A DNA stretch of 64,000 nucleotides. Origin: Photobacterium sp. TY1-4 (GTDB taxonomy: Bacteria > Pseudomonadota > Gammaproteobacteria > Enterobacterales > Vibrionaceae). Position numbers and translations under genes: made by a program. Numbering within the stretch: position 1 is the first letter of the stretch; the number at the start of each line of letters is the position of its first letter. Below are positions 9,393-17,469 of the stretch, piece by piece. The notes beneath the pieces are model-generated. The model made no database searches, was not told the DNA's origin, and saw only the letters and a list, made by a program, of their open reading frames with translations. The stretch is from the NCBI RefSeq assembly GCF_025398175.1, contig NZ_CP099735.1, positions 1,364,001-1,428,000 on the forward strand, given 5' to 3'.

Positions 9393-9692
9393 TTAGCCCG
9401 AATTGGGGGTTGGTTTGCGCTGCTGCTCAAGCTGCGCACGGCCGATGCAATCAATGCCTTGTTTTTCAGACAAATCTTGATCAGGTATTCCAACCGGGGA
9501 TTTTTGCCGACGATGTTTTTGATTGAGGTAGATTTGCAGCGCCTGTTGCTGTTCGTGCGCGGTCAGTCCCTGGCAGATCACCCCGCGGGCAATCAGTGAA
9601 CGAATCATTCGCTCATCATCGACAACGGCAGTTTCCGCAATGGAAAAGCCTGAATAAACAGCAATATAAAGTAGAATTAATACTCGAAACAC
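9393..9692 (-). CDS. Small secreted protein resembling the PrtV propeptide
   Basis: With a GTG start at 9692 this gives 99 residues beginning MFRVLILLYIAVYSGFSIAE, a clear signal peptide, with AGGA about 10 bases upstream. An in-frame ATG at 9773 would add 27 residues before the hydrophobic stretch and is less likely. The mature part (ERMIRSLIARG through QQALQIYLNQK) aligns without gaps to the N-terminal propeptide of the adjacent prtV, about 15 identities over 37 positions, including the shared RG, QQAL and YL pairs. The rest has no catalytic motif. It lies 107 bases upstream of prtV on the same strand. It may be a stand-alone pro-domain acting as inhibitor or folding helper, or the remains of a duplicated protease. 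No function is known to me. Confidence 0.6.
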   Translation of the reverse strand: MFRVLILLYIAVYSGFSIAETAVVDDERMIRSLIARGVICQGLTAHEQQQALQIYLNQKHRRQKSPVGIPDQDLSEKQGIDCIGRAQLEQQRKPTPNSG

Positions 9693-9773
9693 GGCTTGAC
9701 ATCCTGTCCGGCTAACGTGATTTGAACCTAATTTAGGGCGATTACCGAAGAGTTTCAACGCTCTGGGTATCAT

Positions 9774-10119
9774 TAGTTAAATAAATGTAAATGGTTAGAA
9801 CCATCATCACATTATCAACAATTCAGGTCATGATGCCTTGTCAAAATCCCAAAAAATGTCTTATTTAAAAGACATCCCGCTGCGCCCCTGTGGCAGGCAC
9901 ATCACCGCGCCGCAAACCCAACCGGACGGGCCTCTGATGACCTTGAGTGCATATAATGAGCACAGAAACATGCTTCACTGAGATGTGATTTCAGAAATAG
10001 CAGGCAGGGTCCGCACGATGAATGTTGCGGACTCCCTCTGTACGGAACGCGAGCAACCTCACGTCTTGCAGTGCTGGTGGCACCCGGTCGCAAGCATCAT
10101 TTGTCGCGAGAATCAGGCG
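9774..10119. other. Intergenic stretch without a convincing gene
   Basis: Nothing here shows coding character. It contains an AT-rich promoter-like part near 9775-9870 and a hairpin, GGGTCCGCA (10007-10015) with TGCGGACTCCC (10026-10036), about 85 bases beyond the LysR stop, with no T-run. The hairpin could end LysR transcription weakly. Confidence 0.4.
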
Positions 10120-11070
10120 CTAGAATCCGGTGCTGGATCCCGGCGCGAGATATTCCTCCAGACCGGCATTTCTCAGCCCGGCATAGATATGATCCACAAA
10201 CGCCTGCGCCAGGCGGGACAAGGGTTTGTGCGACGGGGTAATGATGGCGTGTTCAAAAATCACCTCCGGCGCAAACGGACGAAACACCACGGCGCCCTGG
10301 CCGGATTTACTGATGGTATAGCTGGCCGCACTCATAGGATCGCAAATCGAGCAGCACAGCTGATGCTCAACGAATTCAAAGCCGGAGATGTAATTTTGCA
10401 GTTCGAACCGCGGATGGTAACGAGCGCCCTGCTCTTCGAATAAAAAGCGCACCAGCTCACTGGTCGGGTGCTGGGCAAACAGGGTCGCCAGCGGCACGTT
10501 ATCAAGATCAGCCGGGGTGATCACCGCTTTTCCGGCCAGCGGATGATCCCGGTGCACCGCACAGACCCCTTTGAGCCGGATCGGCTCGACATTGATCGAA
10601 TCCCGCTCCTTCGGCATTTCCGCATAGCCGATGTCATACTGCTGCGCCGCCACCCAGTCATGCACAATCATCGAGCTGCGCATCATCATCGACACATTCA
10701 CCTCTGGCCGGTCTTTGACAAAATCGGCAATCACGTGCGGCATAAAATAGAGCGACGCTGCCGGCATACAGGCCACCCGCAGGTTGCCCCGCGACAGGTT
10801 CTTCACTTCGGCCATCAACTGCGCCGCCCGGGTCAGCCGCTCTAAGATTGCATCGGTCTCTTCGAGCAGGAAAAACGCTTCCGGCTTGGGGATCAGGCGT
10901 CCTTTGTTGCGTTCAAACAACTTAAACCCGAGTTCGTTTTCCAGGCTGACCAGCATCGCACTGACGGCCGGTTGGGTGCGGCACAGGGTGCGCGCCGCCA
11001 CGGAAACCGAGCCAGAGCGCATCACCGTTCTGAATGTTTCCAACTGCTTAATCGAGAGGTTGGTGTCCAT
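10120..11070 (-). CDS. LysR-family transcriptional regulator
   Basis: A 316-residue LysR regulator. The N-terminal helix-turn-helix (about residues 8-65: IKQLETFRTVMRSGSVSVAA, then RTQPAVSAMLVSLENELGFKLFER) is typical; the rest is the ligand-binding domain. It is divergent from the TRAP-dehydrogenase operon and almost certainly controls it in answer to the transported substrate. The 114-base gap holds an AAAATTT/AAATTTT dyad (11087-11112) of LysR-box size, which is weak evidence because the region is AT-rich. Confidence 0.9.
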   Translation of the reverse strand: MDTNLSIKQLETFRTVMRSGSVSVAARTLCRTQPAVSAMLVSLENELGFKLFERNKGRLIPKPEAFFLLEETDAILERLTRAAQLMAEVKNLSRGNLRVACMPAASLYFMPHVIADFVKDRPEVNVSMMMRSSMIVHDWVAAQQYDIGYAEMPKERDSINVEPIRLKGVCAVHRDHPLAGKAVITPADLDNVPLATLFAQHPTSELVRFLFEEQGARYHPRFELQNYISGFEFVEHQLCCSICDPMSAASYTISKSGQGAVVFRPFAPEVIFEHAIITPSHKPLSRLAQAFVDHIYAGLRNAGLEEYLAPGSSTGF

Positions 11071-11184
11071 GCCATACCCTATAGGAAAAATTTATGGAAT
11101 TAGAGAAATTTTAAATTTGTTTCTATTGGTTGTCAGCATTAGATTAACAACGTATTCACAAAAGCAACAATAAGGAAATGTGCT

Positions 11185-11667
11185 GTGGAGCGATTGTTCA
11201 GATACCTGCTTACTGCGCTGATGGGCATTGTGGCCCTGACGCAGTTCGTGCAGGTGATAACCCGATACATCTTTGAGGTCCCGATCATGGGACTGGAAGA
11301 ATCCGTCATCATCCCGACCCTGTGGCTCTACATGCTGGGGGCGGTGAACGCCTCGCGGGAAGATACCCAGATCCGGGCCAACGTGCTGGAGATCTTTATC
11401 AAGACCGAGCGCGGCCACACCATCCTGGCGCTGGTCGGGGAAGTGATCAGTTTTGTGATCTCCCTGTGGCTGACGTACTGGGCCTGGGACTATTTCAAAT
11501 ATGCCCTGCGCGTGTGGAAAGAGAGCCCGACCCTTTATATCCCCACTTTTTTCCACGAGTGCTCGCTGTTCCTCGGCCTCGCGATGATCACCGGCTTTAT
11601 CGGCCTGCACATCATCCGGCTGGTGCGCCAGCTCAACGCCCCCGACTATTCAACAAAGAAGGCTTAA
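11185..11667 (+). CDS. TRAP transporter small membrane subunit (DctQ type)
   Basis: A 160-residue membrane protein with about four hydrophobic segments and the DctQ family layout (LEESVIIPTLWLYMLGAV near residue 35-50). It pairs with the large DctM-type subunit, whose gene starts 3 bases after the stop. Starts with GTG at 11185 behind AAGGAAA. Together with the following two genes it makes a sodium-driven tripartite importer for an organic or amino acid that the downstream oxidoreductases probably use. Confidence 0.9.
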   Translation: MERLFRYLLTALMGIVALTQFVQVITRYIFEVPIMGLEESVIIPTLWLYMLGAVNASREDTQIRANVLEIFIKTERGHTILALVGEVISFVISLWLTYWAWDYFKYALRVWKESPTLYIPTFFHECSLFLGLAMITGFIGLHIIRLVRQLNAPDYSTKKA

Positions 11668-11670
11668 ACC

Positions 11671-12969
11671 ATGGTTGAAGTTGCACTATTTGCGGTAGGC
11701 GCGCTGGTCCTGCTGCTGACGATTGGCGTGCCGTTGCCGTTCTGTTTCGGCGGCGCCCTGATGATCATGACCTACCTCGGCGACATGTCGATGAAAGGCA
11801 ATATGATGTGGGGCACCGGCCAGCTGACCAACCCGATCCTGCTGGCGATCCCGCTGTTTGTATTGTCCGGCACCATCATGAGCCAGAGCGGCATCGCCGC
11901 CAGCTTGCTCCGGTTCGTCAACGTGTTCGTCGGCCATATCCGCGGCGGGCTGGGTATTGTCGCCTCGGTCAGCTGTGCCATCATCGGGGCCATTTCGGGC
12001 AGCGGCCTGACCGGCGTCGCCGCTATCGGCCCGCTGCTGATCCCGGAGATGGAAAAACGCGGCTACCCGCGAGCCTACGCCACGGCGCTGATTGCCAACT
12101 CCTCCATTCTGGGGCTGCTGATCCCGCCGAGCGTGACCATGATTGTCTACGGCTGGGTCACCGATACCTCGATCCTGGCCTGTTTCCTGGCGACGCTCGG
12201 TCCCGGCCTGCTGGTCACCTTTAACTTTGCGGTGATCAACCTGCTGATGGCGCGCAAGTTCCCGCTGGTGCTGGAAGAAAAACTGCCGTTTGGTGACATG
12301 CTCAAAGAAGCCTCGTCCCGAACCGTGCATGCGATCCCGGCGCTGCTGATGCCGGTGATTATTCTCGGTGGCATCTACGGCGGTATCATGACCCCGACCG
12401 AAGCCGCAGCCGTGGCGGTGATTTACGCCATCCCGGTCGGCTTTATGATCTACAAGGGCCTGAACTGGAAGTCACTGCTGGCCTCGGGCAAAGAGTCCGC
12501 CACTGCGGTCGGCTCGATTATGTTCATGATCCTGTTCAGCCTGATCCTCAGCCAGATGTTCGTGGTAGAAAATGTGCCGCAGGAGCTGGTCGACGCCATT
12601 TTCGGCATTACCGAGAACAAAGCCCTGCTGCTGATTTTCATTAACTTCATGCTGTTTCTGGTCGGCATGGTGGTCAACGACATCACCGCCATCATTCTGA
12701 TTGCGCCGCTGCTGCTGCCGCTGATGACGGCCATCGGGATCAGCCCAATCCAGTTCGCCGCCATCATGGGCGTGAATACCGCAATGGGTGGCGTGACACC
12801 TCCCTACGCCTCGATTCTGTACCTCGGTGCCCGCATCGGCAACGTCAAGTTTGCCGAAGTCGTCGGCCCGGCCATGAAGCTGATCCTGTTCGGCTACCTA
12901 CCGGTGGTGATTCTGACCTCGTTCTGGTCTGACTTATCACTCTTCCTGCCAACGCTGTTTGGCTACTGA
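11671..12969 (+). CDS. TRAP transporter large permease (DctM type)
   Basis: A 432-residue protein with about a dozen hydrophobic segments and DctM family motifs: GVPLPFCFGGALM, SGSGLTGVAAIGPLLIPEM, LLIPPSVTMIVYGWVT and MGGVTPPYASILYLGARI. It is the transport channel of the TRAP system and lies between the small subunit and the binding protein in one operon, with only a few bases between genes. Confidence 0.95.
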   Translation: MVEVALFAVGALVLLLTIGVPLPFCFGGALMIMTYLGDMSMKGNMMWGTGQLTNPILLAIPLFVLSGTIMSQSGIAASLLRFVNVFVGHIRGGLGIVASVSCAIIGAISGSGLTGVAAIGPLLIPEMEKRGYPRAYATALIANSSILGLLIPPSVTMIVYGWVTDTSILACFLATLGPGLLVTFNFAVINLLMARKFPLVLEEKLPFGDMLKEASSRTVHAIPALLMPVIILGGIYGGIMTPTEAAAVAVIYAIPVGFMIYKGLNWKSLLASGKESATAVGSIMFMILFSLILSQMFVVENVPQELVDAIFGITENKALLLIFINFMLFLVGMVVNDITAIILIAPLLLPLMTAIGISPIQFAAIMGVNTAMGGVTPPYASILYLGARIGNVKFAEVVGPAMKLILFGYLPVVILTSFWSDLSLFLPTLFGY

Positions 12970-12983
12970 TCATAAGGATATTG

Positions 12984-14024
12984 ATGATGAAATTGACAGG
13001 TAAGTTCACCCACTCCTTCAAACTGAAACAAACGGCTCAAGCCCTGCTGCTCGCTGCAACGGCGCTGAGCATCCTGCCGGCCACGGCTGCAACGCTGAAA
13101 ATCAGCCATGTGCGCCCACAGGGCACCGTGATCGATCAGGATGTCAAACGTATGGGCGAAGCGCTCAAGGCTGCCACCGACGGTGACGTTAAATTGCGCG
13201 TCTATGCCGCCAACGCCCTCGGTGACTACACCCTGGTGCAAGAGCGCATTTCGGTCGGCGCGATCGACATGGCGGTTCAACCCGCCTCAACGGCCACCGA
13301 CCGTCGGATGCAGCTCGGGCTGCTGCCGTATCTCGCCACCAACTGGGCCGAAGCGCAGGCCATTTACGGTGACGGTGCCCCGGTGCGCGAAGCGATGGCA
13401 ACACTGTTTGCCCAGCAGGATATCACCCTGCTGGCCGCCTACCCGGTCTATTTCGGCGGGATCTCACTCAACCGCAACGCCGTTGAGCCGGGCCAGCCGG
13501 ATGTCAGCAAAGGCATCAAGCTGCGGGTACCGCCGATCAAGAGCTTCCAGCTGCTGGCGGATAACGTCGGTTACATCGGCTCGCCGCTGCCATTCTCGGA
13601 AGCCTTTACCGCGGTACAAACCGGCGTGGTGGACGGGGTGATCGGTTCGGGGGCCGAAGGCTATTACGCCTCGTTCCGCGATGTGACCAAAACCTATATT
13701 CCGCTCAATACCCACTTTGAGATCTGGTACCTGATGATTAACAGCGAGCGGTTTAACGACCTGTCCGACAGCGAGCAGGCCGCACTGAAAACGGCCGCAG
13801 CCGATTTCGAGCAACGCCGCTGGCAGCATGCGGAGCAGGATCAGACTGCGAACGAGCAAAAATTGGCCGCCAACGGTGCTGAAATTGTCAAAGTCAGCCC
13901 ACAACAACTGGCGCAAACCTCAGCCAAAGTGCGCAGCACCGTGTGGCCGGAGATCCTGAGCGATATCGGCGCCGAGTGGAGCCAGTCGATCCTGGATCAG
14001 GCGCTGGAAAAGACCCCGAACTAA
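12984..14024 (+). CDS. TRAP transporter periplasmic binding protein (DctP type)
   Basis: A 346-residue periplasmic protein with a cleavable signal peptide (hydrophobic LLLAATALSILPATAA, about residues 20-36) and DctP-family features: LKISHVRPQGTVID at the mature N-terminus and LRVPPIKSFQLLADNVG and PLPFSEAFTAVQTGVVDGVI in the region that carries the carboxylate-binding arginine. Start is the ATG at 12984 after AAGGATA; a TTG lies one codon earlier. The substrate cannot be read from sequence, but the context points to an amino acid or imino acid. Confidence 0.93.
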   Translation: MMKLTGKFTHSFKLKQTAQALLLAATALSILPATAATLKISHVRPQGTVIDQDVKRMGEALKAATDGDVKLRVYAANALGDYTLVQERISVGAIDMAVQPASTATDRRMQLGLLPYLATNWAEAQAIYGDGAPVREAMATLFAQQDITLLAAYPVYFGGISLNRNAVEPGQPDVSKGIKLRVPPIKSFQLLADNVGYIGSPLPFSEAFTAVQTGVVDGVIGSGAEGYYASFRDVTKTYIPLNTHFEIWYLMINSERFNDLSDSEQAALKTAAADFEQRRWQHAEQDQTANEQKLAANGAEIVKVSPQQLAQTSAKVRSTVWPEILSDIGAEWSQSILDQALEKTPN

Positions 14025-14085
14025 TCCTTCACCCAACCGACGGCGGGGCACCAGCCCCGTCGCTGCAACCCTGAAGAGAAATGTC

Positions 14086-15201
14086 ATGAAACCGGAATAT
14101 ACCATTATCGGCGGCGGTGTCGTGGGCTGCGCCGTGGCTTACGGGCTGCTCAAAGCCGGCCACCGGGTAACCATCCTGGATGGCGGCGACCGTGATCACC
14201 GCGCTTCCCGGGGCAACTTCGGTCTGGTCTGGCTCTCCTGTAAAGGACTGGACGCCCCGCACTATGCTGCCTGGACCCGCCGCTCCGTCGGGATGTGGCG
14301 AACCCTGGCCGACGAGCTGCTGGCGTCCACCGGCATTGATGTCAACCTAGTCCAAAACGGCGGCTACGATTTCCATTTCAGCGAATCAGAAATGATGGCC
14401 CGCACTGCCCAGTACGACCGTCTTCGCCAGGAACTCGGCAGCGATCACCCGTACGAGATCTGGGATCGTGAACGCCTGCGCCAGGAAGAGCCGAACATCG
14501 GCCCGGATGTCGTCGGCGCCATTTACGGCGCTGAAGACGGCCATCTCAACCCGCTCAAACTGCTCAAAGCCTACACCCTGGCCATTACCCAACTGGGCGG
14601 CGAGCGGATCACCCGGGTTCAGGTCGAGCGCATCGAACGCGATGCTAATGGCCGCTATCAGGCCACCACAACCGATGGCCGCCAGTTTCACAGCGACAAA
14701 CTGGTGCTGTGCGCCGGACTGGGCGCCGCGCAGCTCGGCCCGCTGGTCGGATTAAAAGCGCCGGTGCAGCCCCAAAAAGGCCAGGTGCTGATCACCGAAA
14801 AAATGCCGCCGATGATGCAGCGTCCATCCGGGATTATCCGCCAGGTCGATGAGGGCGGGATCCAGATCGGCGATTCTAAGGAAAACGCCGGATTTGATGA
14901 TCAGGATACCCTGGCCGTCACTGCCGCGATTGCCGAGCGGGCGATCGCCGTCTATCCCTTCCTGGCCCATACCAAGCTGATCCGCAGCTGGGGGGCGCTG
15001 CGGGTGATTTCGCCGGACGGCCTGCCGATCTATCAGCAGTCCGACTCACATCCGGGGGCGTACATCATCAGTTGCCACAGCGGGATCACCCTGGCCGCCG
15101 CGCACAGCTATTTGCTGCCGTTGTGGCTGGAAAACGATGCCAACCAACCAGATTTGGAGCGATTCAGTGAAAAACGATTCGAAATTTCTGAGGCTCGATA
15201 A
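14086..15201 (+). CDS. FAD-dependent amino/imino-acid oxidoreductase (DAO family, HcnC/LhpB-like)
   Basis: A 371-residue protein of the D-amino-acid-oxidase/DadA family. The Rossmann FAD motif IIGGGVVGCAVAYGLLKAGH starts at residue 6 and RGNFGLVWLSCKG follows. The C-terminal FAD segment SCHSGITLAAA is also present. It overlaps the next gene, a small [2Fe-2S] protein, and is followed by a second FAD protein with a C-terminal cluster domain. This trio matches the heteromeric family of hydrogen cyanide synthase HcnABC, opine oxidases and D-hydroxyproline dehydrogenase. The TRAP importer and RidA favour catabolism of an imported amino or imino acid. The exact substrate is unknown. Confidence 0.85.
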   Translation: MKPEYTIIGGGVVGCAVAYGLLKAGHRVTILDGGDRDHRASRGNFGLVWLSCKGLDAPHYAAWTRRSVGMWRTLADELLASTGIDVNLVQNGGYDFHFSESEMMARTAQYDRLRQELGSDHPYEIWDRERLRQEEPNIGPDVVGAIYGAEDGHLNPLKLLKAYTLAITQLGGERITRVQVERIERDANGRYQATTTDGRQFHSDKLVLCAGLGAAQLGPLVGLKAPVQPQKGQVLITEKMPPMMQRPSGIIRQVDEGGIQIGDSKENAGFDDQDTLAVTAAIAERAIAVYPFLAHTKLIRSWGALRVISPDGLPIYQQSDSHPGAYIISCHSGITLAAAHSYLLPLWLENDANQPDLERFSEKRFEISEAR

Positions 15202-15463
15202 CGCCTCGTCTGCCCCAACGGTGGTGTTTCACTGGGAAGGACAGGCCATCACCGCCCGCGAAGGCGACACCATCGCGGCCGCCCTGCTGGCGGCCGGGGT
15301 CGACCATACCCGCGAGACGCCAGCTACCCAGTCTCCGCGTGCGCCGTTTTGCATGATGGGCAGCTGTTTTGAGTGCCGGGTCGAAGTCGATGGCGAGCCG
15401 AACGTGCAGGGTTGCATGCGCCAGGTTGCGCCGGGCATACAGGTCAAACGCCAGCGATACTGA
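15167..15463 (+). CDS. Small [2Fe-2S] ferredoxin-like subunit (HcnA/LhpF-like)
   Basis: About 98 residues. Cysteines in FCMMGSCFECRVEVDG then GCMR give the C-x4-C-x2-C-xn-C pattern of a plant-type [2Fe-2S] fold (mid to C-terminal half), and the length fits the alpha subunit of HcnABC-type dehydrogenases (about 100). The GTG at 15167 is preferred because GGAGCG lies 7 bases before it; an ATG at 15137 would add ten residues. It overlaps the 3' end of the FAD subunit gene by 35 bases, implying coupled translation. It probably passes electrons between the two flavoproteins. Confidence 0.85.
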   Translation: MKNDSKFLRLDNASSAPTVVFHWEGQAITAREGDTIAAALLAAGVDHTRETPATQSPRAPFCMMGSCFECRVEVDGEPNVQGCMRQVAPGIQVKRQRY

Positions 15464-15532
15464 GCCACCAGCGCCAGCGTTATTTAGCCACCAACACCAG
15501 CGTTATTTAGCCACCAACGCCAGCGTTATTTA
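15464..15532 (+). repeat. Three tandem 23-base repeats in the operon spacer
   Basis: Directly after the TGA stop lie three copies of a 23-base unit (GCCACCAnCnCCAGCGTTATTTA) at 15464-15486, 15487-15509 and 15510-15532, differing at two or three positions. A fourth copy starts (GCCAACTG) before the ribosome site of the next gene. All carry in-frame stops, so they are not coding. They separate two genes whose products should work in one complex. Confidence 0.9.
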
Positions 15533-15550
15533 GCCAACTGAGGAAGAATT

Positions 15551-17011
15551 ATGCGTACAGTCGATGTTTGTATTATCGGGGCCGGACCGGCAGGGATGGC
15601 GGCCGCGACGCAATGTGCCAACGCCGGGGCCAGCGTGGTGCTGCTTGATGAACAAGCCCGTGCCGGCGGACAGATTTACCGCGCCATTACTGCGGATGGC
15701 CACCCGCTGAGCGAGGTGCTGGGGCCGGATTACCTTCACGGAGCCACTCTGGTTCAGGCGCTCGACGCCGCCCCCCTGGAGCACATCACCGAAGCCACGA
15801 TCTGGCGGGTTGATACCGATCGGACCGTCTACTGGAGCCGCCACGGCAAAAGTGAACAGCTGCAAGCCAAACGGATCATCCTCGCCACGGGTGCGATTGA
15901 GCGCAGTTTCCCGTTTCCGGGCTGGACCCTGCCGGGGGTGATGACCGCCGGCGCCAGCCAGATCCTGCTCAAAACCGCCCGGATCGCGCCTCAAAAAGCC
16001 GTGATGGTCGGTACCGGGCCGCTGCTGTATTTACTGGCCGCCCAGTTGATCAATGCCGGGGCACCGCCGTCGGCGATTGTCGATACCCAAATGCCGGGCA
16101 GCTATCTCAAAGCCAGCCGCCATCTGGCCGGCGCGCTGCAGGGCCATCAATATCTGGTCAAAGGGCTGAAGCTGCTGCGCCAGATCAAACAGGCCGGGGT
16201 CGCCCACTACACCCAGGCCAGAGACATTGAAGCCGTCGGCACGCAAACCGTCGAGCAACTGCGCTTTCGCAGCAAAGGCAAAACGGTTTGCCTGGACACA
16301 GCCACCGTGCTGAGCCACATCGGGGTGATCCCCAATGTCCAGCTCACCCGCGCCATGGGCCTCGATCATGTCTGGGACCAAGTGCAACGTTGCTGGCGCC
16401 CGGCGCTCGATACCTTTCACAACACCTCGCTGAATGGCGTCGCCGTCGCCGGGGATGGCAGCGGGATTGGCGGAGCCAAAGTGGCCGAGTTGCAGGGCAG
16501 CCTGGTTGCGGCCGAAGCGCTCCGAGCCTTAGGCCTGCTGAGCCAGGAGCAGCACCAACAGCAGACTGAGCCGCTGCTTGCCCGGATCCACAAAGAGCTG
16601 GCGATCCGGCCATTTCTCGATACCTTGTATCCGCCGCCTCAGCAGGCATTGGCCCCAGCTGACCGCACCCTCGTCTGCCGCTGCGAAGAAGTCACCGCCG
16701 GGGAAATCCGCCATCTGGCGCGCAATCAGTGTCACGGGATCAACCAGATCAAGAGCCTGACCCGCTGCGGGATGGGGCCGTGCCAGGGACGCTACTGCGG
16801 CCCGACCGTGGCCGAGATCATCGCGGCGGAAACCAACCAGTCACCGTCGGAGGTCGGCTACTACCGTATTCGCCATCCCATCAAGCCATTGAAGCTGGGC
16901 GAGCTCGCCAGCCTGACCCCGGTGACACATTCTTTTATTCAGCCTTATCAATCCAAGGAAACGACCCATGACACAGATCATCAGAAAGCACACCAATCAA
17001 CGCATGAGTAA
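15551..17011 (+). CDS. FAD/NAD(P)-binding oxidoreductase with C-terminal BFD-type [2Fe-2S] domain (HcnB/LhpE-like)
   Basis: A 486-residue protein. The N-terminal FAD motif [20 protein letters not shown] and RAGGQIYR are followed by [19 protein letters not shown] and a second nucleotide-binding region. The C-terminus (about residues 375-435) has [11 protein letters not shown] and [15 protein letters not shown], the BFD-like cysteine pattern that binds [2Fe-2S]. This layout is that of HcnB and of the large subunits of opine and hydroxyproline dehydrogenases. It overlaps ridA by 44 bases. It probably forms an alpha-beta-gamma complex with the two preceding proteins. Confidence 0.87.
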   Translation: MRTVDVCIIGAGPAGMAAATQCANAGASVVLLDEQARAGGQIYRAITADGHPLSEVLGPDYLHGATLVQALDAAPLEHITEATIWRVDTDRTVYWSRHGKSEQLQAKRIILATGAIERSFPFPGWTLPGVMTAGASQILLKTARIAPQKAVMVGTGPLLYLLAAQLINAGAPPSAIVDTQMPGSYLKASRHLAGALQGHQYLVKGLKLLRQIKQAGVAHYTQARDIEAVGTQTVEQLRFRSKGKTVCLDTATVLSHIGVIPNVQLTRAMGLDHVWDQVQRCWRPALDTFHNTSLNGVAVAGDGSGIGGAKVAELQGSLVAAEALRALGLLSQEQHQQQTEPLLARIHKELAIRPFLDTLYPPPQQALAPADRTLVCRCEEVTAGEIRHLARNQCHGINQIKSLTRCGMGPCQGRYCGPTVAEIIAAETNQSPSEVGYYRIRHPIKPLKLGELASLTPVTHSFIQPYQSKETTHDTDHQKAHQSTHE

Positions 17012-17321
17012 AATCGTGATCCACAATGACACGGTTTATCTCTGTGGCCAGGTGGGTGTCGGCGGCACCAGTGTGGCCGAGCAAACCGCCGAGGCCCTGC
17101 GCCGGGTTGACGCCCTGCTGCTTGAAGCCGGTTCAGATAAACACCATATCCTGCAAACCACCGTCTGGCTGGCCGACATGAGCGATTTCGATGAAATGAA
17201 TGCGGTCTGGGATACGTGGTTTGAAGAGGGCTTCCAGCCGGCACGTGCCTGCGGCGAAGCTAAACTGGCCCGCCCGGAGCTGAAAGTCGAACTGCTGGTC
17301 ACGGCTGCGGTTAAACAGTAA
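16968..17321 (+). CDS. ridA: RidA-family enamine/imine deaminase
   Basis: A 117-residue RidA (YjgF/YER057c) family protein, with the segments VYLCGQVG near the N-terminus and [18 protein letters not shown] near the C-terminus, which includes the substrate-contacting arginine region. Such proteins hydrolyse reactive imines and enamines. Placement as the last gene of an amine-oxidising operon fits detoxifying or completing the reaction of the dehydrogenase product. The ATG at 16968 follows CAAGGAAACGA and lies inside the 3' end of the previous gene. Confidence 0.92.
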   Translation: MTQIIRKHTNQRMSKIVIHNDTVYLCGQVGVGGTSVAEQTAEALRRVDALLLEAGSDKHHILQTTVWLADMSDFDEMNAVWDTWFEEGFQPARACGEAKLARPELKVELLVTAAVKQ

Positions 17322-17336
17322 GTCCTCGGCTCCAAT

Positions 17337-17385
17337 CGCTGCGTGGCGGTATGCCTCCCTGAATTGCTCCACCCGCCACGCAGCG
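17337..17385. terminator. Large hairpin between convergent ridA and MocR genes
   Basis: CGCTGCGTGGCGG (17337-17349) and CCGCCACGCAGCG (17373-17385) form a perfect 13-bp stem with a 23-base loop. It lies just after ridA and in front of the converging MocR gene, so it can act in both directions. There is no T-run, so efficiency is uncertain. Confidence 0.6.
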
Positions 17386-17469
17386 CTTCAATCAGCCAAG
17401 CTAGACCCAACTCAGGTCCAGCCCGGCTCTGATCCTGCCCCGCCAAATCCCGGGCTATTGCCCCTCCCC

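Noticed and set aside
9902..10093. Short open frame in the prtV-LysR gap
   Set aside because: No ribosome site, no recognisable sequence, and it contains the hairpin; probably chance.
11087..11112. AAAATTT/AAATTTT dyad as a LysR operator
   Set aside because: The right position and size, but the intergenic region is so AT-rich that such arms are expected by chance; mentioned only in the LysR entry.
14086..17011. Firm call of hydrogen cyanide synthase hcnABC
   Set aside because: Gene order differs from hcnABC, and the TRAP importer and RidA favour amino- or imino-acid catabolism; kept as an alternative only.
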